A DNA stretch of 64,000 nucleotides from Rhodobacteraceae bacterium EL53 (GCA_900313015.1 OMPR01000009.1:124001-188000); one strand, 5' to 3'; counted from the first letter of the stretch, positions 45,327-54,726 are shown. Notes: generated from the sequence alone by a model not told the origin. Made by a program: numbers and translations.

Positions 45327-47171
45327 TTACTGGAAGTTTGCCTGCACGGCATTTAGTGCAGCCTGATCCAACATTGGTTGGCTACGGGTCTGCGCATCAC
45401 GGACATAGGCGTCAAATAGGTTTTGCGCCAACGCTTGATTCATCTGCTGCTGGAATGCGGTTTGCATCTGGATCAACTCATCGGTTTCTGCCGGAGGCAG
45501 CGTTTCTTCTAGCCGAACGATCAACACAGTGCCTTCAGCGGGAATTGCGACAATCTGATCAAGGTCCATATCAAAAACTTGATTCATGAAATCGGCGGGT
45601 GTGTTTTCAAGAAAGGCAGTGCGTGTAAGAGCATTTTCAACCCGGAATGGCAGGCCTGAATTGGTAAAGTCGCCGTCCGCTTCTAAACCCGCAATGACAC
45701 TGTTCGCTTTTGCTTGAAGCGCCTGCTGTGTCTGATCGATGATCCAGGCGTTTTGCACGGCAGTTCGAGCGTCAACTAAAGGTTCGGGACGCGGAGCCAG
45801 AACTTCGTCAAGGCGCAGCGCAAAAATGGATCCGTCTTTGAAGAATCCGATTTCGGGAAAATCCTCAGCGGTCACTGACATGGCTGCGGTGCGGAACGTC
45901 TCGTAAGCCGCGATGTCTTCAGTGGTTTCAGTTGTCCAGTTAATGGTTCCAACTTTCATCCCGCTGTCTGCCTCTAGCTCCTCCAAAGTTGCACCTCCGG
46001 CCAAGAGGTCGTTGACGTCTTCGGATTGTGCTTCGATCAGGCGGCGTGCGCGTTCAAATGCTAACTCATCGCGCAACTCCGCTTGGACTTGTTCAAACGG
46101 GGTGATGCGTTCTGCCAGTGTGCCATTTATCCGGAACAGTGCGGGCCCAAGGTCAGACGTCAAGGGGCCAACTACATCGCCAACCTGCGCGCCAAATACC
46201 ACCTCTGCTGCCTCGCCAAGCTCTTCAACCGTCAGATCGCCAAGATCGACGTCCGACAGCGCAAGACCTCGGTCTTGAACCAACTGTTCGAAGGTTGTTC
46301 CGCCGACTTCCAGTTGCGCTTTTGCATCTGTTGCTTTGGCTGTGTCGCCAAAGACCAAACGCTCTACCAAACGCCGTTCGGGTTGATTGAAATCCACTGC
46401 GCGGTCTTCGAATAACTTTTTGACGGCACTGTCGTCTACGGTGACTTGATCCAAAACCATGTCAGGGGACAATACGGCATAGGTCAAACGTTTGGTTTCG
46501 GGCAGAAAGAACTGTTCAGTATTTTCATCGTAGAAGGTTTGGATTTGCGCATCGGTTGGCGTGGCCACCGGGGCATCCAGCAATTCCGAGGAGAGGGTCG
46601 CAACTGTGAAGCTGCGGCGTGCAGCAACATAGTTGGCGATCGTGTCGGTCATTACTGTTGGCATTTGCACACCACCGATGATGGCACCTTGAACCAGAGT
46701 CCTGGCCGACTCCCGACGAAGATCATCTTCGAACTGGGGTTCGCTCAAACCTGCTTGTTCCAATGCGAAACGGTAACCTTCACGATCAAAACTGCCGTCG
46801 ACGCCCTGAAACGCAGGGATAGTGACGATTTCCTTTTGCAGGTTCTCGTCACCGATGGAAACGCCCAATGAAGCGACTTCATTGTCGATAGAAGCTAGGG
46901 AAATCAAACGAGAAAGCGCCAGTTGGTCGATACCAAGCGCGCGCACCTGTTGAATCGGAAGGGTTTGACCGGTTTGCGCCTCGACGGCACGTATTTCGCG
47001 CTGCAACTCGCGGGCGTAGGCGTCAACGCTTACTGTTTGATCGCCCACGACTGCCACAGTGCGGGCGGTGCCGGACAGGTTCACCGCACCAAACCCAGCA
47101 AGGCCCAGCATGAGTAGGCCCATCAGGATCCATACGAATGTTTTCGATAGACTTTTAACGCCTGCAGCCAT
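45327..47171 (-). CDS. ppiD: PpiD-like periplasmic folding factor (SurA N-terminal/rotamase)
   Basis: Inner-membrane-anchored chaperone of 614 residues facing the periplasm. An N-terminal helix (FVWILMGLLMLGLAGFGAVNL, about 10-30) precedes a SurA-like N-terminal domain, a parvulin-like domain (about 235-355) with weakly conserved core, and a long C-terminal helical region. PpiD helps newly exported outer-membrane proteins fold. Length fits the family. It sits 13 bases before trpE, a frequent neighbour in this group of bacteria, and downstream of an aminotransferase gene. Confidence 0.85.
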   Translation of the reverse strand: MAAGVKSLSKTFVWILMGLLMLGLAGFGAVNLSGTARTVAVVGDQTVSVDAYARELQREIRAVEAQTGQTLPIQQVRALGIDQLALSRLISLASIDNEVASLGVSIGDENLQKEIVTIPAFQGVDGSFDREGYRFALEQAGLSEPQFEDDLRRESARTLVQGAIIGGVQMPTVMTDTIANYVAARRSFTVATLSSELLDAPVATPTDAQIQTFYDENTEQFFLPETKRLTYAVLSPDMVLDQVTVDDSAVKKLFEDRAVDFNQPERRLVERLVFGDTAKATDAKAQLEVGGTTFEQLVQDRGLALSDVDLGDLTVEELGEAAEVVFGAQVGDVVGPLTSDLGPALFRINGTLAERITPFEQVQAELRDELAFERARRLIEAQSEDVNDLLAGGATLEELEADSGMKVGTINWTTETTEDIAAYETFRTAAMSVTAEDFPEIGFFKDGSIFALRLDEVLAPRPEPLVDARTAVQNAWIIDQTQQALQAKANSVIAGLEADGDFTNSGLPFRVENALTRTAFLENTPADFMNQVFDMDLDQIVAIPAEGTVLIVRLEETLPPAETDELIQMQTAFQQQMNQALAQNLFDAYVRDAQTRSQPMLDQAALNAVQANFQ

Positions 47172-47248
47172 GGTTCGCCCCCTTGTTCGGCAATTTGTGC
47201 CTTATTGATCGTTGCCTTGTCTACGATGGGCTGTGCCGGTGGGCAAGG

Positions 47249-48424
47249 TCAGAAGCTGAGGCTTTGCAATCTGTCAAACAGTTGACGCAGTCCCGCACGA
47301 TCAAGATTGGCAAAAGCGATGCGCACCTGTCGTTGACCTGCTGCATCTGAAGCGGGCATAAACATGGTCCCCGGCAGCAATAGAACGCCAGCATCAGACA
47401 CCAAACGTCGCGCCAGTTCATCGGATGGCATGTCGTAAGGATGCTCCAGATAGGCGAAATACGCACCCAATCCGCGTAGTTTCCATCCTTTGGCCTCGAT
47501 ATCGGGCATGAAGTCAGCGATAGCCGCGCGACGATCCAATATCTCTTGCCGTTCGCCTGCCAGCCAGGTTTCGAGGTTTTGCATACCCCAAAGGGCCGCG
47601 TGTTGCCCGATTTGTCCGGGGCAAATCGCGACGGTATCCAGAAACTTTTCAATTTCTGCGAGAAGCGTAGTGCTGGTCGCCAAGGCGCCGACGCGGTGAC
47701 CTGTCAAACGATAGGCCTTGGAGAAAGAATATAAATGGACCAACGTTTCGTCCCAATTCGGGATCGAGAATAGGGGGTGCGGAGCACCATCGCGGCTGTC
47801 AAAGTCGCGGTAGGTCTCATCGACCAACAAACGGATTCCATGTTTGCGGGCTAGGTCGAAAAACGCCTGCACCAATTCGGCTGGGTATTCGACACCGCCG
47901 GGATTGTTCGGGGTAACGAGGGATATGGCGCGGGTACGCGGGGTGATCAGGGCTTCGGCTTTGGTGGGATCGGGCAAGAGATCATCACTAGTTTGCAACG
48001 CGACCGAAGTGACACCCGCCATGTCCAACCACATTTTATGGTTGAAATACCATGGTGTTGGCAGGATTACCTCGTCCCCTTCAGTCGTCAGTGCGGATAT
48101 TGTCGCCGAAAAGGCCTGGTTGCAGCCAGAGGTAATCGCGACCTGCGACGGGGCCACCTGCCCATGATAATGCTCTGAAATTTGGTGGGCCAGTTCAGTG
48201 CGCAGGTCGTCATTGCCTAGGACCGGGCCATAAAGATGCGCACTGTCTTCGTTCAGGGCAAAATCAGCCATGGCCTTGCGGAGTTCCGGTGTGGGAGGTT
48301 CCACAGGGGCGGCTTGGCTCACATTGATCAAAGGACGATCAACTGGAAAGCTCACACCTTCGAGCCAACGTCGGGCCTCCATAACCGGTGGAGGGAACGT
48401 GGTGGCGGTGCGGCTTTGAGACAT
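47249..48424 (-). CDS. Class I/II aminotransferase (PLP-dependent)
   Basis: A fold-type I PLP enzyme of 391 residues. The pattern ITSGCNQAFSATISAL (cofactor phosphate side), NNPGGVEYPAELV, LLVDETYRDFDS and the Schiff-base lysine in LYSFSKAYRLTGHRVGAL are clear, and RQVRIAFANL near the end gives the carboxylate-binding Arg. The substrate is not fixed; the close relatives are named aspartate-type or generic aminotransferases. AGGA lies eight bases before the ATG. Upstream is gpt, downstream the PpiD-like gene. Confidence 0.9.
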   Translation of the reverse strand: MSQSRTATTFPPPVMEARRWLEGVSFPVDRPLINVSQAAPVEPPTPELRKAMADFALNEDSAHLYGPVLGNDDLRTELAHQISEHYHGQVAPSQVAITSGCNQAFSATISALTTEGDEVILPTPWYFNHKMWLDMAGVTSVALQTSDDLLPDPTKAEALITPRTRAISLVTPNNPGGVEYPAELVQAFFDLARKHGIRLLVDETYRDFDSRDGAPHPLFSIPNWDETLVHLYSFSKAYRLTGHRVGALATSTTLLAEIEKFLDTVAICPGQIGQHAALWGMQNLETWLAGERQEILDRRAAIADFMPDIEAKGWKLRGLGAYFAYLEHPYDMPSDELARRLVSDAGVLLLPGTMFMPASDAAGQRQVRIAFANLDRAGLRQLFDRLQSLSF

Positions 48425-48526
48425 AGACTGATCCTGTCAGCTGTAAGAGCGCCAGAGGCGTTCTTGGAATTGTAAATGATTAAGAGGAAAAGAAAACCGC
48501 GACCGGAATGGGGCGCGTTCTGCCGA

Positions 48527-49030
48527 TCAATCTGTGCCGCGATAGGGCTCGACGTATTGCAACGCCATGTCCCACGGGAAGAAGATCCATGTGTCTTGGC
48601 TGACCTCGGTGATGAACGTATCAACCATAGGACGGCCTTTGGGTTTTGCATAAACTGTTGCAAAATGGGCCTTCGGGAACAGTTCCCGAACCAGCTCGAG
48701 TGTTTTCCCGCTGTCGACTAAATCGTCGATGACCAGAATGCCGCTGCCATCGCCCATCAGCTCTGCATCAGGGGACTTCAGGACTTGTGCTCTGCCTTGG
48801 TCCTGATGGTGATAGGATTTTACAGAAATGGTATCAACAGTGCGGATATCAAGCTCGCGGGCGATGATCATGGCCGGAGCTAAGCCGCCTCGTGTGATGG
48901 CAACAATCGCGCGCCAACCGCCTTCGGCAGGGCCTTGGCCATCAAGCCGCCATGCCAAGGCACGGCTATCCCGGTGAATTTGATCCCAACTTATGTGGAA
49001 CCCTTTTTCATGTGGCAGACGGTCAGTCAT
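48527..49030 (-). CDS. gpt: Xanthine phosphoribosyltransferase
   Basis: Purine salvage enzyme of 167 residues that makes XMP and GMP from xanthine or guanine and PRPP. The PRPP signature [17 protein letters not shown] and the upstream [20 protein letters not shown] loop are typical, and the C-terminal [12 protein letters not shown] is specific for Gpt. The ATG at 49030 has GGGGAG upstream; 49045 would add five residues. It follows a LysE-family gene by 30 bases on the same strand. Confidence 0.94.
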   Translation of the reverse strand: MTDRLPHEKGFHISWDQIHRDSRALAWRLDGQGPAEGGWRAIVAITRGGLAPAMIIARELDIRTVDTISVKSYHHQDQGRAQVLKSPDAELMGDGSGILVIDDLVDSGKTLELVRELFPKAHFATVYAKPKGRPMVDTFITEVSQDTWIFFPWDMALQYVEPYRGTD

Positions 49031-49060
49031 GTTTAAGCTCCCCACGAGGTCGTTTTGGCG

Positions 49061-49675
49061 TCAGTTGGTTGCAATCTTGATGCTCAGAAGCGCAAGAATC
49101 CCACCAAAAGCGCGGTCGATTAGATGTTTGACGGTGATATAGAAGAGGCGTGTTTTCTCAAGAGAGAAAAGCCGAGCGACGCCAGCAGTCCACAAGGTTT
49201 CGCCTAAGAAAATGCACCCCAAGAGCGCAACCAATATCCAGTTCGGCGTATCTGTCGGCACCATGCCAACAAAAACGGCGCCAAAAAAGATGGCTGGTTT
49301 TGGGTTGGCCAATTGAGTGATCACGCCCAAGCGTAACGCTCCGGGAATAGACCGGGAGGCTGCACCGGTGGTTGGTTCAGCAATGGGCGCATCTGCATAT
49401 CGCCACATGTTAAGAGCAATCCATATCAAAAACAGGGCTCCGCCGAATTTGAAGGCGGTGAGTAAGACCGGTGCAAACTCGAACAGTAGTGACAGACCAA
49501 AGAGCGCCGCCATGGCCCAGATAATGGCGCCGAGTCCGATTCCCACGGCTAACGCCAAGCCGGTCCGAAAACCTTCGGTCAACCCAATACGAGCAGCCAT
49601 CAAGACGGCTGGCCCCGGACTGGCGGCTGCCAAAAAGCAAATCGCCCAAGTGGCTAAGAAAGCCGTGAGAGTCAT
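49061..49675 (-). CDS. LysE-family exporter
   Basis: Inner-membrane exporter of 204 residues with six helices, of the RhtB/LysE kind that exports amino acids or their analogues. The family start AAASPGPAVLMAARIGLTEGFRTGLALAVGIGLGA appears here in parts: SPGPAVLMAARIG then GFRTGLALAVGIG, and the second half has LRLGVITQLANPKPAIFFGA with the conserved NPK. It lies eight bases after fabI. Substrate unknown. Confidence 0.9.
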   Translation of the reverse strand: MTLTAFLATWAICFLAAASPGPAVLMAARIGLTEGFRTGLALAVGIGLGAIIWAMAALFGLSLLFEFAPVLLTAFKFGGALFLIWIALNMWRYADAPIAEPTTGAASRSIPGALRLGVITQLANPKPAIFFGAVFVGMVPTDTPNWILVALLGCIFLGETLWTAGVARLFSLEKTRLFYITVKHLIDRAFGGILALLSIKIATN

Positions 49676-49683
49676 TTTCGTGC

Positions 49684-50487
49684 TTACTTCGTAATGTCTG
49701 GGGCGTCGACGGCTTTCATACCGACCACATGATATCCGGCATCCACATGCAAATTCTCGCCTGTCACACCTGAGCTGAGATCTGACAAGAGATAGAGTGC
49801 AGAATTGCCTACATCTTGAATGGTTACATTCCGGCGCAGAGGCGAGTTATACTCGTTCCACTTCATGATATAGCGGAAATCTCCAATTCCACTGGCGGCC
49901 AGTGTTTTGATTGGACCCGCTGAGATGGCATTCACTCTAATGCCGTCTTTGCCAAGATCCTCAGCCAGGTATTTGACCGACGCCTCCAGCGCTGCTTTGG
50001 CGACGCCCATGACATTATAATGTGGCATGACCTGCTCAGCGCCATAATAAGTGAGCGTCAGCATAGAGCCGCCTTCGGTCATCATCTTTTCTGCGCGTGA
50101 AGCGACGGCAGTAAAGGAATAGACCGAAATATCCATAGTCAGCTGGAAATTTGATCGACTGGTATCGACGTAGCGACCTCGTAGTTCGTTTTTGTCCGAG
50201 AAACCGATCGCGTGAACGATAAAGTCCAGCTTGCCCCATTTCTGTTCTAATGCAGCAAACAACGCATCAATGGATGCTTCGTCGCCAACATCACACGGCA
50301 GTACAATTTCACTACCCAATTGGGCAGCCAATGGGTCGACCCGTTTCTTGAGGGCATCGCCCTGGTAGGAAAAAGCCAACTCTGCACCGGCGTCAGCCAG
50401 CGCTTTTGCGATGCCCCACGCGATGGATTTATCGTTCGCCAGCCCCATGATGAGGCCACGTTTGCCTGCCATCAACTGATTTGACAT
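49684..50487 (-). CDS. fabI: Enoyl-[acyl-carrier-protein] reductase (NADH)
   Basis: Last step of fatty acid elongation, target of triclosan. The 267-residue short-chain-fold protein has GLIMGLANDKSIAWGIAKAL for cofactor binding and the catalytic pair Y157-x6-K164 in MPHYNVMGVAKAALE, then RVNAISAGPIKTLAASGIG. The ATG at 50487 has GGAG nine bases upstream; the frame extends to 50553 but that start lacks support. It is divergent from pdxH. Confidence 0.96.
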   Translation of the reverse strand: MSNQLMAGKRGLIMGLANDKSIAWGIAKALADAGAELAFSYQGDALKKRVDPLAAQLGSEIVLPCDVGDEASIDALFAALEQKWGKLDFIVHAIGFSDKNELRGRYVDTSRSNFQLTMDISVYSFTAVASRAEKMMTEGGSMLTLTYYGAEQVMPHYNVMGVAKAALEASVKYLAEDLGKDGIRVNAISAGPIKTLAASGIGDFRYIMKWNEYNSPLRRNVTIQDVGNSALYLLSDLSSGVTGENLHVDAGYHVVGMKAVDAPDITK

Positions 50488-50621
50488 GTTCGGTTCTCCG
50501 CCTGTCTTCGCGTTATGAACCTGTGGTCTAAGCCATTGGCCCCTCTGCTTCAAGGGTGAGTGGGCTTGCCGGACAGAACAGGACGTCTTAGGGTTGCTGG
50601 ATTACGTTCAAGGGGATGGAC

Positions 50622-51227
50622 ATGACAGACCGCAGCGGCATCTTTGCTGGTGACGACCCGTTTGTAATCGCGAGTCGTTGGTTGGCCGAAGCTGAGAAGA
50701 CAGAACTGAATGACCCAAATGCCATTGCGCTTTCGACAATAGATCAAGATGGCTTGCCCAATGCGCGCATGGTTCTCTTGAAGGAAATTGAAGCAAGCGC
50801 CTTTGTGTTTTATACGAATTACGAAAGCGCCAAGAGTGTCGAGTTGGAGACAGCTGGCAAGGCTGCTTTTGTTATGCACTGGAAATCCCTGCGCCGTCAG
50901 ATTCGGGTCCGAGGCGTTGTGACGCGCGAGGAGGGGGCACAGGCTGATGACTATTATCAGTCCCGCTCTCTGAAAAGTAAGCTTGGTGCGTGGGCTTCAA
51001 AACAATCACAGCCCCTAAGCAGTCGCGCCGCGCTGGTCGCCGAAGTTGCCAAGGTTACCGCTGTACAAGGCACCAACCCTAAACGTCCGGCTTTTTGGGG
51101 TGGTTTTCGACTGATGCCAACCGAGATCGAGTTTTGGGCTGATGGGGCATTTCGCTTGCATGATCGGTTTGTGTGGCGGCGCCAAAATGAGCTCTCAACC
51201 TGGGACATAAGGCGCTTGAATCCGTGA
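50622..51227 (+). CDS. pdxH: Pyridoxamine 5'-phosphate oxidase
   Basis: FMN enzyme that makes pyridoxal phosphate. The 201-residue protein shows [49 protein letters not shown] with FMN phosphate contacts, and the C-terminal [12 protein letters not shown] chose the ATG at 50622 because AAGGGG lies seven bases upstream; the ATG at 50616 sits directly on the ribosome site. It is divergent from fabI. Confidence 0.95.
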   Translation: MTDRSGIFAGDDPFVIASRWLAEAEKTELNDPNAIALSTIDQDGLPNARMVLLKEIEASAFVFYTNYESAKSVELETAGKAAFVMHWKSLRRQIRVRGVVTREEGAQADDYYQSRSLKSKLGAWASKQSQPLSSRAALVAEVAKVTAVQGTNPKRPAFWGGFRLMPTEIEFWADGAFRLHDRFVWRRQNELSTWDIRRLNP

Positions 51228-51229
51228 TG

Positions 51230-51244
51230 TTCACGTAACGTGAA
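51230..51244. promoter_or_regulatory. Palindrome TTCACGT-A-ACGTGAA after pdxH
   Basis: Perfect seven-base arms around one base, two bases after the pdxH stop and about 100 bases before the cold-shock gene. Too short for a strong terminator and without a T-run, so an operator for the downstream gene is the likelier reading. Confidence 0.4.
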
Positions 51245-51346
51245 GTGCATCATGTTGAAATTGAAGGGATTTTTTCGCTTGATATTGGCCGTGAAAATCC
51301 GGCACATCTGGGGCCTAAATAACACAAGTACCGCACGGGAAAACAC

Positions 51347-51880
51347 GTGGCTGAAGATCTGAGCAGTTTATATCATGTGCGTGGTCACGTGAAATGGTTT
51401 GACCCAACAAAAGGGTACGGGTTTGTCGTGTCCGAAGATGGTGGCCTTGATATTTTGCTGCACGTGAATGTGTTGCGAAACTTTGGCCAAAGTTCGGTGG
51501 CGGATGGGGCCCAAATCGAGATTACGACCCACCGAACTGATCGGGGTGTTCAAGCCGTCGAAGTCGTTTCGATCGTTCCACCTGATCGTGGTGAGACTGC
51601 GGTATTATCCGATTTTGCCGAGTTGGATGTAGAAGCATTATCCGATGCGCCTTTAGAACCCGCGCGGGTCAAATGGTTCGACAAGGGCAAGGGATTTGGA
51701 TTTGCCAACGTCTTTGGCCGAGACGAAGATGTGTTTGTACACATTGAAGTGTTGCGCCAATCAGGACTTGCCGATTTACAGCCGGGCGAAGCCCTTGCTA
51801 TGCGTGTAATCGATGGAAAACGCGGGCGCATGGCTGCTGAAGTTTTGGCTTGGGAGGCCGCGCTGAACACTGAGGAATAA
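51347..51880 (+). CDS. Double cold-shock domain protein
   Basis: A 177-residue protein with two cold-shock domains: about 8-70 (VKWFDPTKGYGFVVSEDGG, DILLHVNVLR) and about 104-168 (VKWFDKGKGFGFANVFGRDE, DVFVHIEVLR). Each keeps the aromatic RNP1-like KGYGF/KGFGF and RNP2-like motif that bind single-stranded RNA or DNA. A linker of about 33 acidic residues joins them. The two-domain form is usual in this order of bacteria. The start is GTG with a weak ribosome site. The next gene follows after two bases. Confidence 0.92.
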   Translation: MAEDLSSLYHVRGHVKWFDPTKGYGFVVSEDGGLDILLHVNVLRNFGQSSVADGAQIEITTHRTDRGVQAVEVVSIVPPDRGETAVLSDFAELDVEALSDAPLEPARVKWFDKGKGFGFANVFGRDEDVFVHIEVLRQSGLADLQPGEALAMRVIDGKRGRMAAEVLAWEAALNTEE

Positions 51881-51882
51881 AC

Positions 51883-52356
51883 ATGGGTATACGTGCGTTG
51901 GCCGTGGGACTGGGGTTTTTGATCACAGGTCTGGGGGCCGCACACGCAGCTCCTTGCAGACTTGATCAGGTCCAGCTTCGTAACGACCTCACCGAAGTAA
52001 GCTTCAATATCGAACTTGCTGATTCTCAACCCGAGCGTTCTCGTGGTTTGATGTTTCGCGAATACCTTCCCCGAAATTCAGGAATGCTATTTGTCTTTGA
52101 ACGGCCGCAGCGTGTGGCGTTCTGGATGAAGAACACACTGATTCCCCTCGATATGATCTTTATTGATAAGACCGGCACCATAACCTTGGTGCACGAAGGG
52201 GCGATTCCTGGGAACGAAACCCCGATTCCGGGGGGGGATTCCGTCTTTGCCGTGCTTGAAATCAATACTGGTCTCGCCCGGAGATATGGAATTTCTAAGG
52301 GCACAGTCCTGCGCCATAAAGTTTTTTCAAAGGGACCTGCAATTTGGCCATGTTAG
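51883..52356 (+). CDS. DUF192 exported protein
   Basis: A 157-residue protein with a signal peptide (about 1-23, ending AAHA). The DUF192 core is present: SRGLMFREYLPRNSGMLFVF, VAFWMKNTLIPLDMIFID and PGGDSVFAVLEINTG. Function unknown in general. It starts two bases after the cold-shock gene, a common pair in alphaproteobacteria. Confidence 0.9.
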   Translation: MGIRALAVGLGFLITGLGAAHAAPCRLDQVQLRNDLTEVSFNIELADSQPERSRGLMFREYLPRNSGMLFVFERPQRVAFWMKNTLIPLDMIFIDKTGTITLVHEGAIPGNETPIPGGDSVFAVLEINTGLARRYGISKGTVLRHKVFSKGPAIWPC

Positions 52357-52400
52357 GGGTTTTCATTCTCCTACAGTATAGTTAGGAAGGCGACACGGTC

Positions 52401-52474
52401 CGGGGCGTGGCGCAGTCTGGTAGCGCACCTGTTTTGGGTACAGGGGGTCGTGAGTTCGAATCTCGCCGCCCCGA
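52401..52474 (+). tRNA. tRNA-Pro (TGG)
   Basis: Cloverleaf with acceptor CGGGGCG/CGCCCCG, D arm, anticodon loop TTTTGGGTA giving anticodon TGG, and T loop TTCGAAT. The discriminator A is followed by CCG, so CCA is not encoded in full and would be added after transcription. It is followed by a long hairpin and by decayed insertion sequences. Confidence 0.95.
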
Positions 52475-52488
52475 CCGTTTATCAAAAT

Positions 52489-52538
52489 AAAATCAGCGAT
52501 TTCAAGTTTCTTCCTAGAGACTTGAAATCGCTGATTTT
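52489..52538 (+). terminator. Long hairpin (terminator) after tRNA-Pro
   Basis: Perfect 19-base arms at 52489-52507 and 52520-52538, AAAATCAGCGATTTCAAGT and its reverse complement, extended inwards by four more pairs (one G-U) to leave a four-base loop. The right arm ends in TTTT followed by GTTTC, so it can act as a terminator 15 bases after the tRNA. Confidence 0.7.
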
Positions 52539-52559
52539 GTTTCAACATCCGTTTAGCAA

Positions 52560-52760
52560 TCAGTGTGACCAATCACCACGATTCCAAAGCTACCGGCCGG
52601 TTGCGGGAAGGTTTCTCACCAGCGTGCTGGCACTAGTATACTCAATCTCTTGATTGGCAAACAGGACGACCTGAATTGGTCGCTCGATCGGCTCAGGGGA
52701 GGCATGCAACTTTGTACTAACACCACCTTTGGCGCGCCTCAACGGACGTCCATAGCTATC
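52560..52760 (-). mobile_element. Fragment of an IS5-family transposase
   Basis: A minus-strand frame reads YGRPLRRAKGGVSTKLHASP, then RPIQVVLFANQEIEYTSAS and LVRNLPATGR, which aligns by eye with the central part of IS5-family (IS427-like) DDE transposases (RAKGGLNSKLHAV, GQVSDYTGA, LLGDRGYD). A stop codon falls where the LGDRGYD region begins, after which LWNRGDW is still visible. Only about 60 codons survive, without ends; it cannot move. Confidence 0.7.
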
Positions 52761-52850
52761 ACTCGTTCTGAATGCTGAAATGGACAGCGCTGCCTCCGCT
52801 TCGATCAACAATAGTAAAACTGAACACGCAATGAGATACAATCGGTTCAA

Positions 52851-53339
52851 TAAGGATGAGAGGGTATCGTGTTAAACGTTTCCCAACCGTTTAACCTTGA
52901 TGCAAATGCCTGTGTCTTGGGGCCTAAATCTAAACAACAAGTTATGGGCCCCACTTAGAGGCACGCAATAGGCGGATACGAATAAATATGCCCTGTTTTC
53001 ACCCTAAGCAATTGACTTAATTCGGGAAATTTTTGGGGGATGGGAGTGATCTGAGTTTGTTTCCTTTGGTTTGATATATTTTGGATCTCTTTGGAGACAA
53101 AAAAGATCGATTGAGCTGAACCCAACAGGGTGTTCGACCTCCGCAAAATCGAATTGCCGAGACAGCGAGATATTTCAACACCTTAACGGATGGGGTTAAT
53201 CTTCGCCCCTTTTGAGATTCTGGTGGCGAAACCTCGGGGCTTGAGCGCCTACCTTCAGATACTTAGGGAGGATGAAAAGGCGGTTGTTGTACAAACTTCG
53301 GGCAACACATCTATCTAGATGGGAGATTGCCAGGCGGCC
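52851..53339. other. Intergenic region, no gene seen
   Basis: About 490 bases between two insertion-sequence remnants. It is AT-richer than its neighbours and holds no recognisable gene, RNA or repeat; probably debris of past insertions. Confidence 0.4.
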
Positions 53340-54494
53340 TGAGTAGCCTCATTTGAATGGTCCCATTTGAAAGTTGGTGCATGGTTGGGCATTGGGCCAT
53401 CTGCACGATGGCTTCAGGCGCTGGTGGGGGATAGCCCAGAGGAATGGGGGGGGCTGGTGTTGGAGTGTTTCCTCCAGTTTTCGATGATGATTTGGGCTTT
53501 GCGTAGAGGTGGAAAATTTCGCCATTTAGCAATTTATTCAGCATTGGCCCTTTGAAGTTTTCGCAGTCCTCGTTCTCTCAGGGTGACCCAGCTTTTATAT
53601 ACGTGGTCTTATCCCGGGCAGCTTTGATCCAGTCCCTGGCTGCCTCAGCTATGAGTTCAGGCCCGTGGTCCGACATGATAGAGGCAAGTACGTCACGAAC
53701 GATTAACAGGCCCTTCAGTGCTTCGATGACCTCGTTTGAGTTTAGTTCTCGCTTTTCCCGGATCGTCAAATATTCTCGACCGTGTTCATTCAGAATATTC
53801 AATGGCCTGAAAGCCCTGCCGTCCTAAATTTGATGATGCACGAAGTCATACAACCAAATGTGGTTGCGATATTCCGGTCGCAGCCGGACACACGACCCGT
53901 TTTTGAGACATAACTGCCCCGTCTTGGGTTACGTCATAGGCACTTTGAACCTCTCACGTGGCCATAGGCGTTCGACACATTTGTCGTTCACTTGCCAGCT
54001 AGTGTCTCGCAGTAAGGCAACAACTCGACGTTCGCCATATTGGCGGGTTAGTCCGATCATATGCGCGCCCAAGCGCTTCTCGCCAGCAACATACGGCGGC
54101 AATCGCCGTTGTAGGGATCGATGCTGGCCTAGTTCACGACAAAGGCGACGCTCGGAAACCTCGACCTTGCTGCGAAAGAGATCGATACAGGCGCGATGAC
54201 GCGAAGGGCTCAGAAGTTTCTCCGAATGGCTTCCGACAGGATCAATTTGTCTAGAGCCAGATCTGAAGCGGCTTGACGAAATCGTTCATTATTCTTATCG
54301 ATCCGTTCCAGTTCACTGAGTTGTTCTGTTACATTGATCTGTCTGATCGCGTCTATCCAAGGCATACGTTGCCCCAATAGGACTTCAACCTGCCGTAACT
54401 TCACGACTCTCTCTTCGGGTTTGGGTTCTTTATCGCCATCTATGGTCCTCTGGTCTCATAATTATCGGCGCAGACCACTTTTTGGGGGGGCTCA
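53340..54494 (-). mobile_element. Decayed IS3-family element
   Basis: About 1.15 kb. The probable ends are imperfect inverted repeats: TGAGTAGCCTCATTTGAATG at the left (from 53340) and TGAGCCCCCCCAAAAAGTGG at the right, reading inward from 54494. The inside codes in several broken frames for both parts of an IS3-family transposase. No target duplication could be made out. The element is inactive. Confidence 0.75.
53359..54404 (-). pseudogene. IS3-family transposase, orfA and orfB broken by stops and frameshifts
   Basis: In transcription order: KLRQVEVLLGQRMPWIDAIR and SDLALDKLILSEAIRRNF (end of orfA, about 54404-54210, with an internal deletion where YYRWRKQYGG should be); RHRACIDLFRSKVEVSERRL, TRQYGERRVVALLRDTSW (orfB start); an in-frame TAA at about 53930; SCVRLRPEYRNHIWLYDFVH; LNILNEHGREYLTIREKREL with SDHGPELIAEAARDW (DDE core); then LLNGEIF and PIPLGYPPPAPEA, where a run of Cs has shifted the frame. 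The order and phrases match IS3-group transposases closely enough to name the family but not the element. Confidence 0.85.
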
Positions 54495-54548
54495 GAGAGT
54501 ATAGTAACCATCGTGTGGTTTCTGTCGGTCGCTAACGCGATGAAGTTC

Positions 54549-54607
54549 ATACTGCCAACTGAAGTGTTTAGTTGGCAGTATTTGGTAGCACCTTTCTTTG
54601 GTGCTAC
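54549..54607. repeat. Two adjacent perfect hairpins
   Basis: ATACTGCCAACT (54549-54560) pairs with AGTTGGCAGTAT (54570-54581), loop nine bases; GTAGCACC (54585-54592) pairs with GGTGCTAC (54600-54607), loop seven bases. They lie between the IS3 remnant and the tRNA-Asn terminator, only three bases apart, and no gene overlaps them. They may be part of a small structured RNA or a repeat element. Confidence 0.6.
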
Positions 54608-54664
54608 TGAATGTCGTTTACGCGGGTGAATAGGCTGTGAACCTGGCGGCTCCCGCCTGCTCGG

Positions 54665-54699
54665 CAAAAACGAAAAAGGACGAACCCATAGGTTCGCCC
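54665..54699 (-). terminator. Terminator of tRNA-Asn
   Basis: On the minus strand, GGGCGAACC pairs with GGTTCGTCC (54691-54699 and 54678-54686, one G-U pair) around a short loop, followed by TTTTTCGTTTTT. It begins about 28 bases after the tRNA-Asn 3' end. Confidence 0.75.
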
Positions 54700-54726
54700 A
54701 TTTTGCTTTACTAACAAGCAGTAAAT

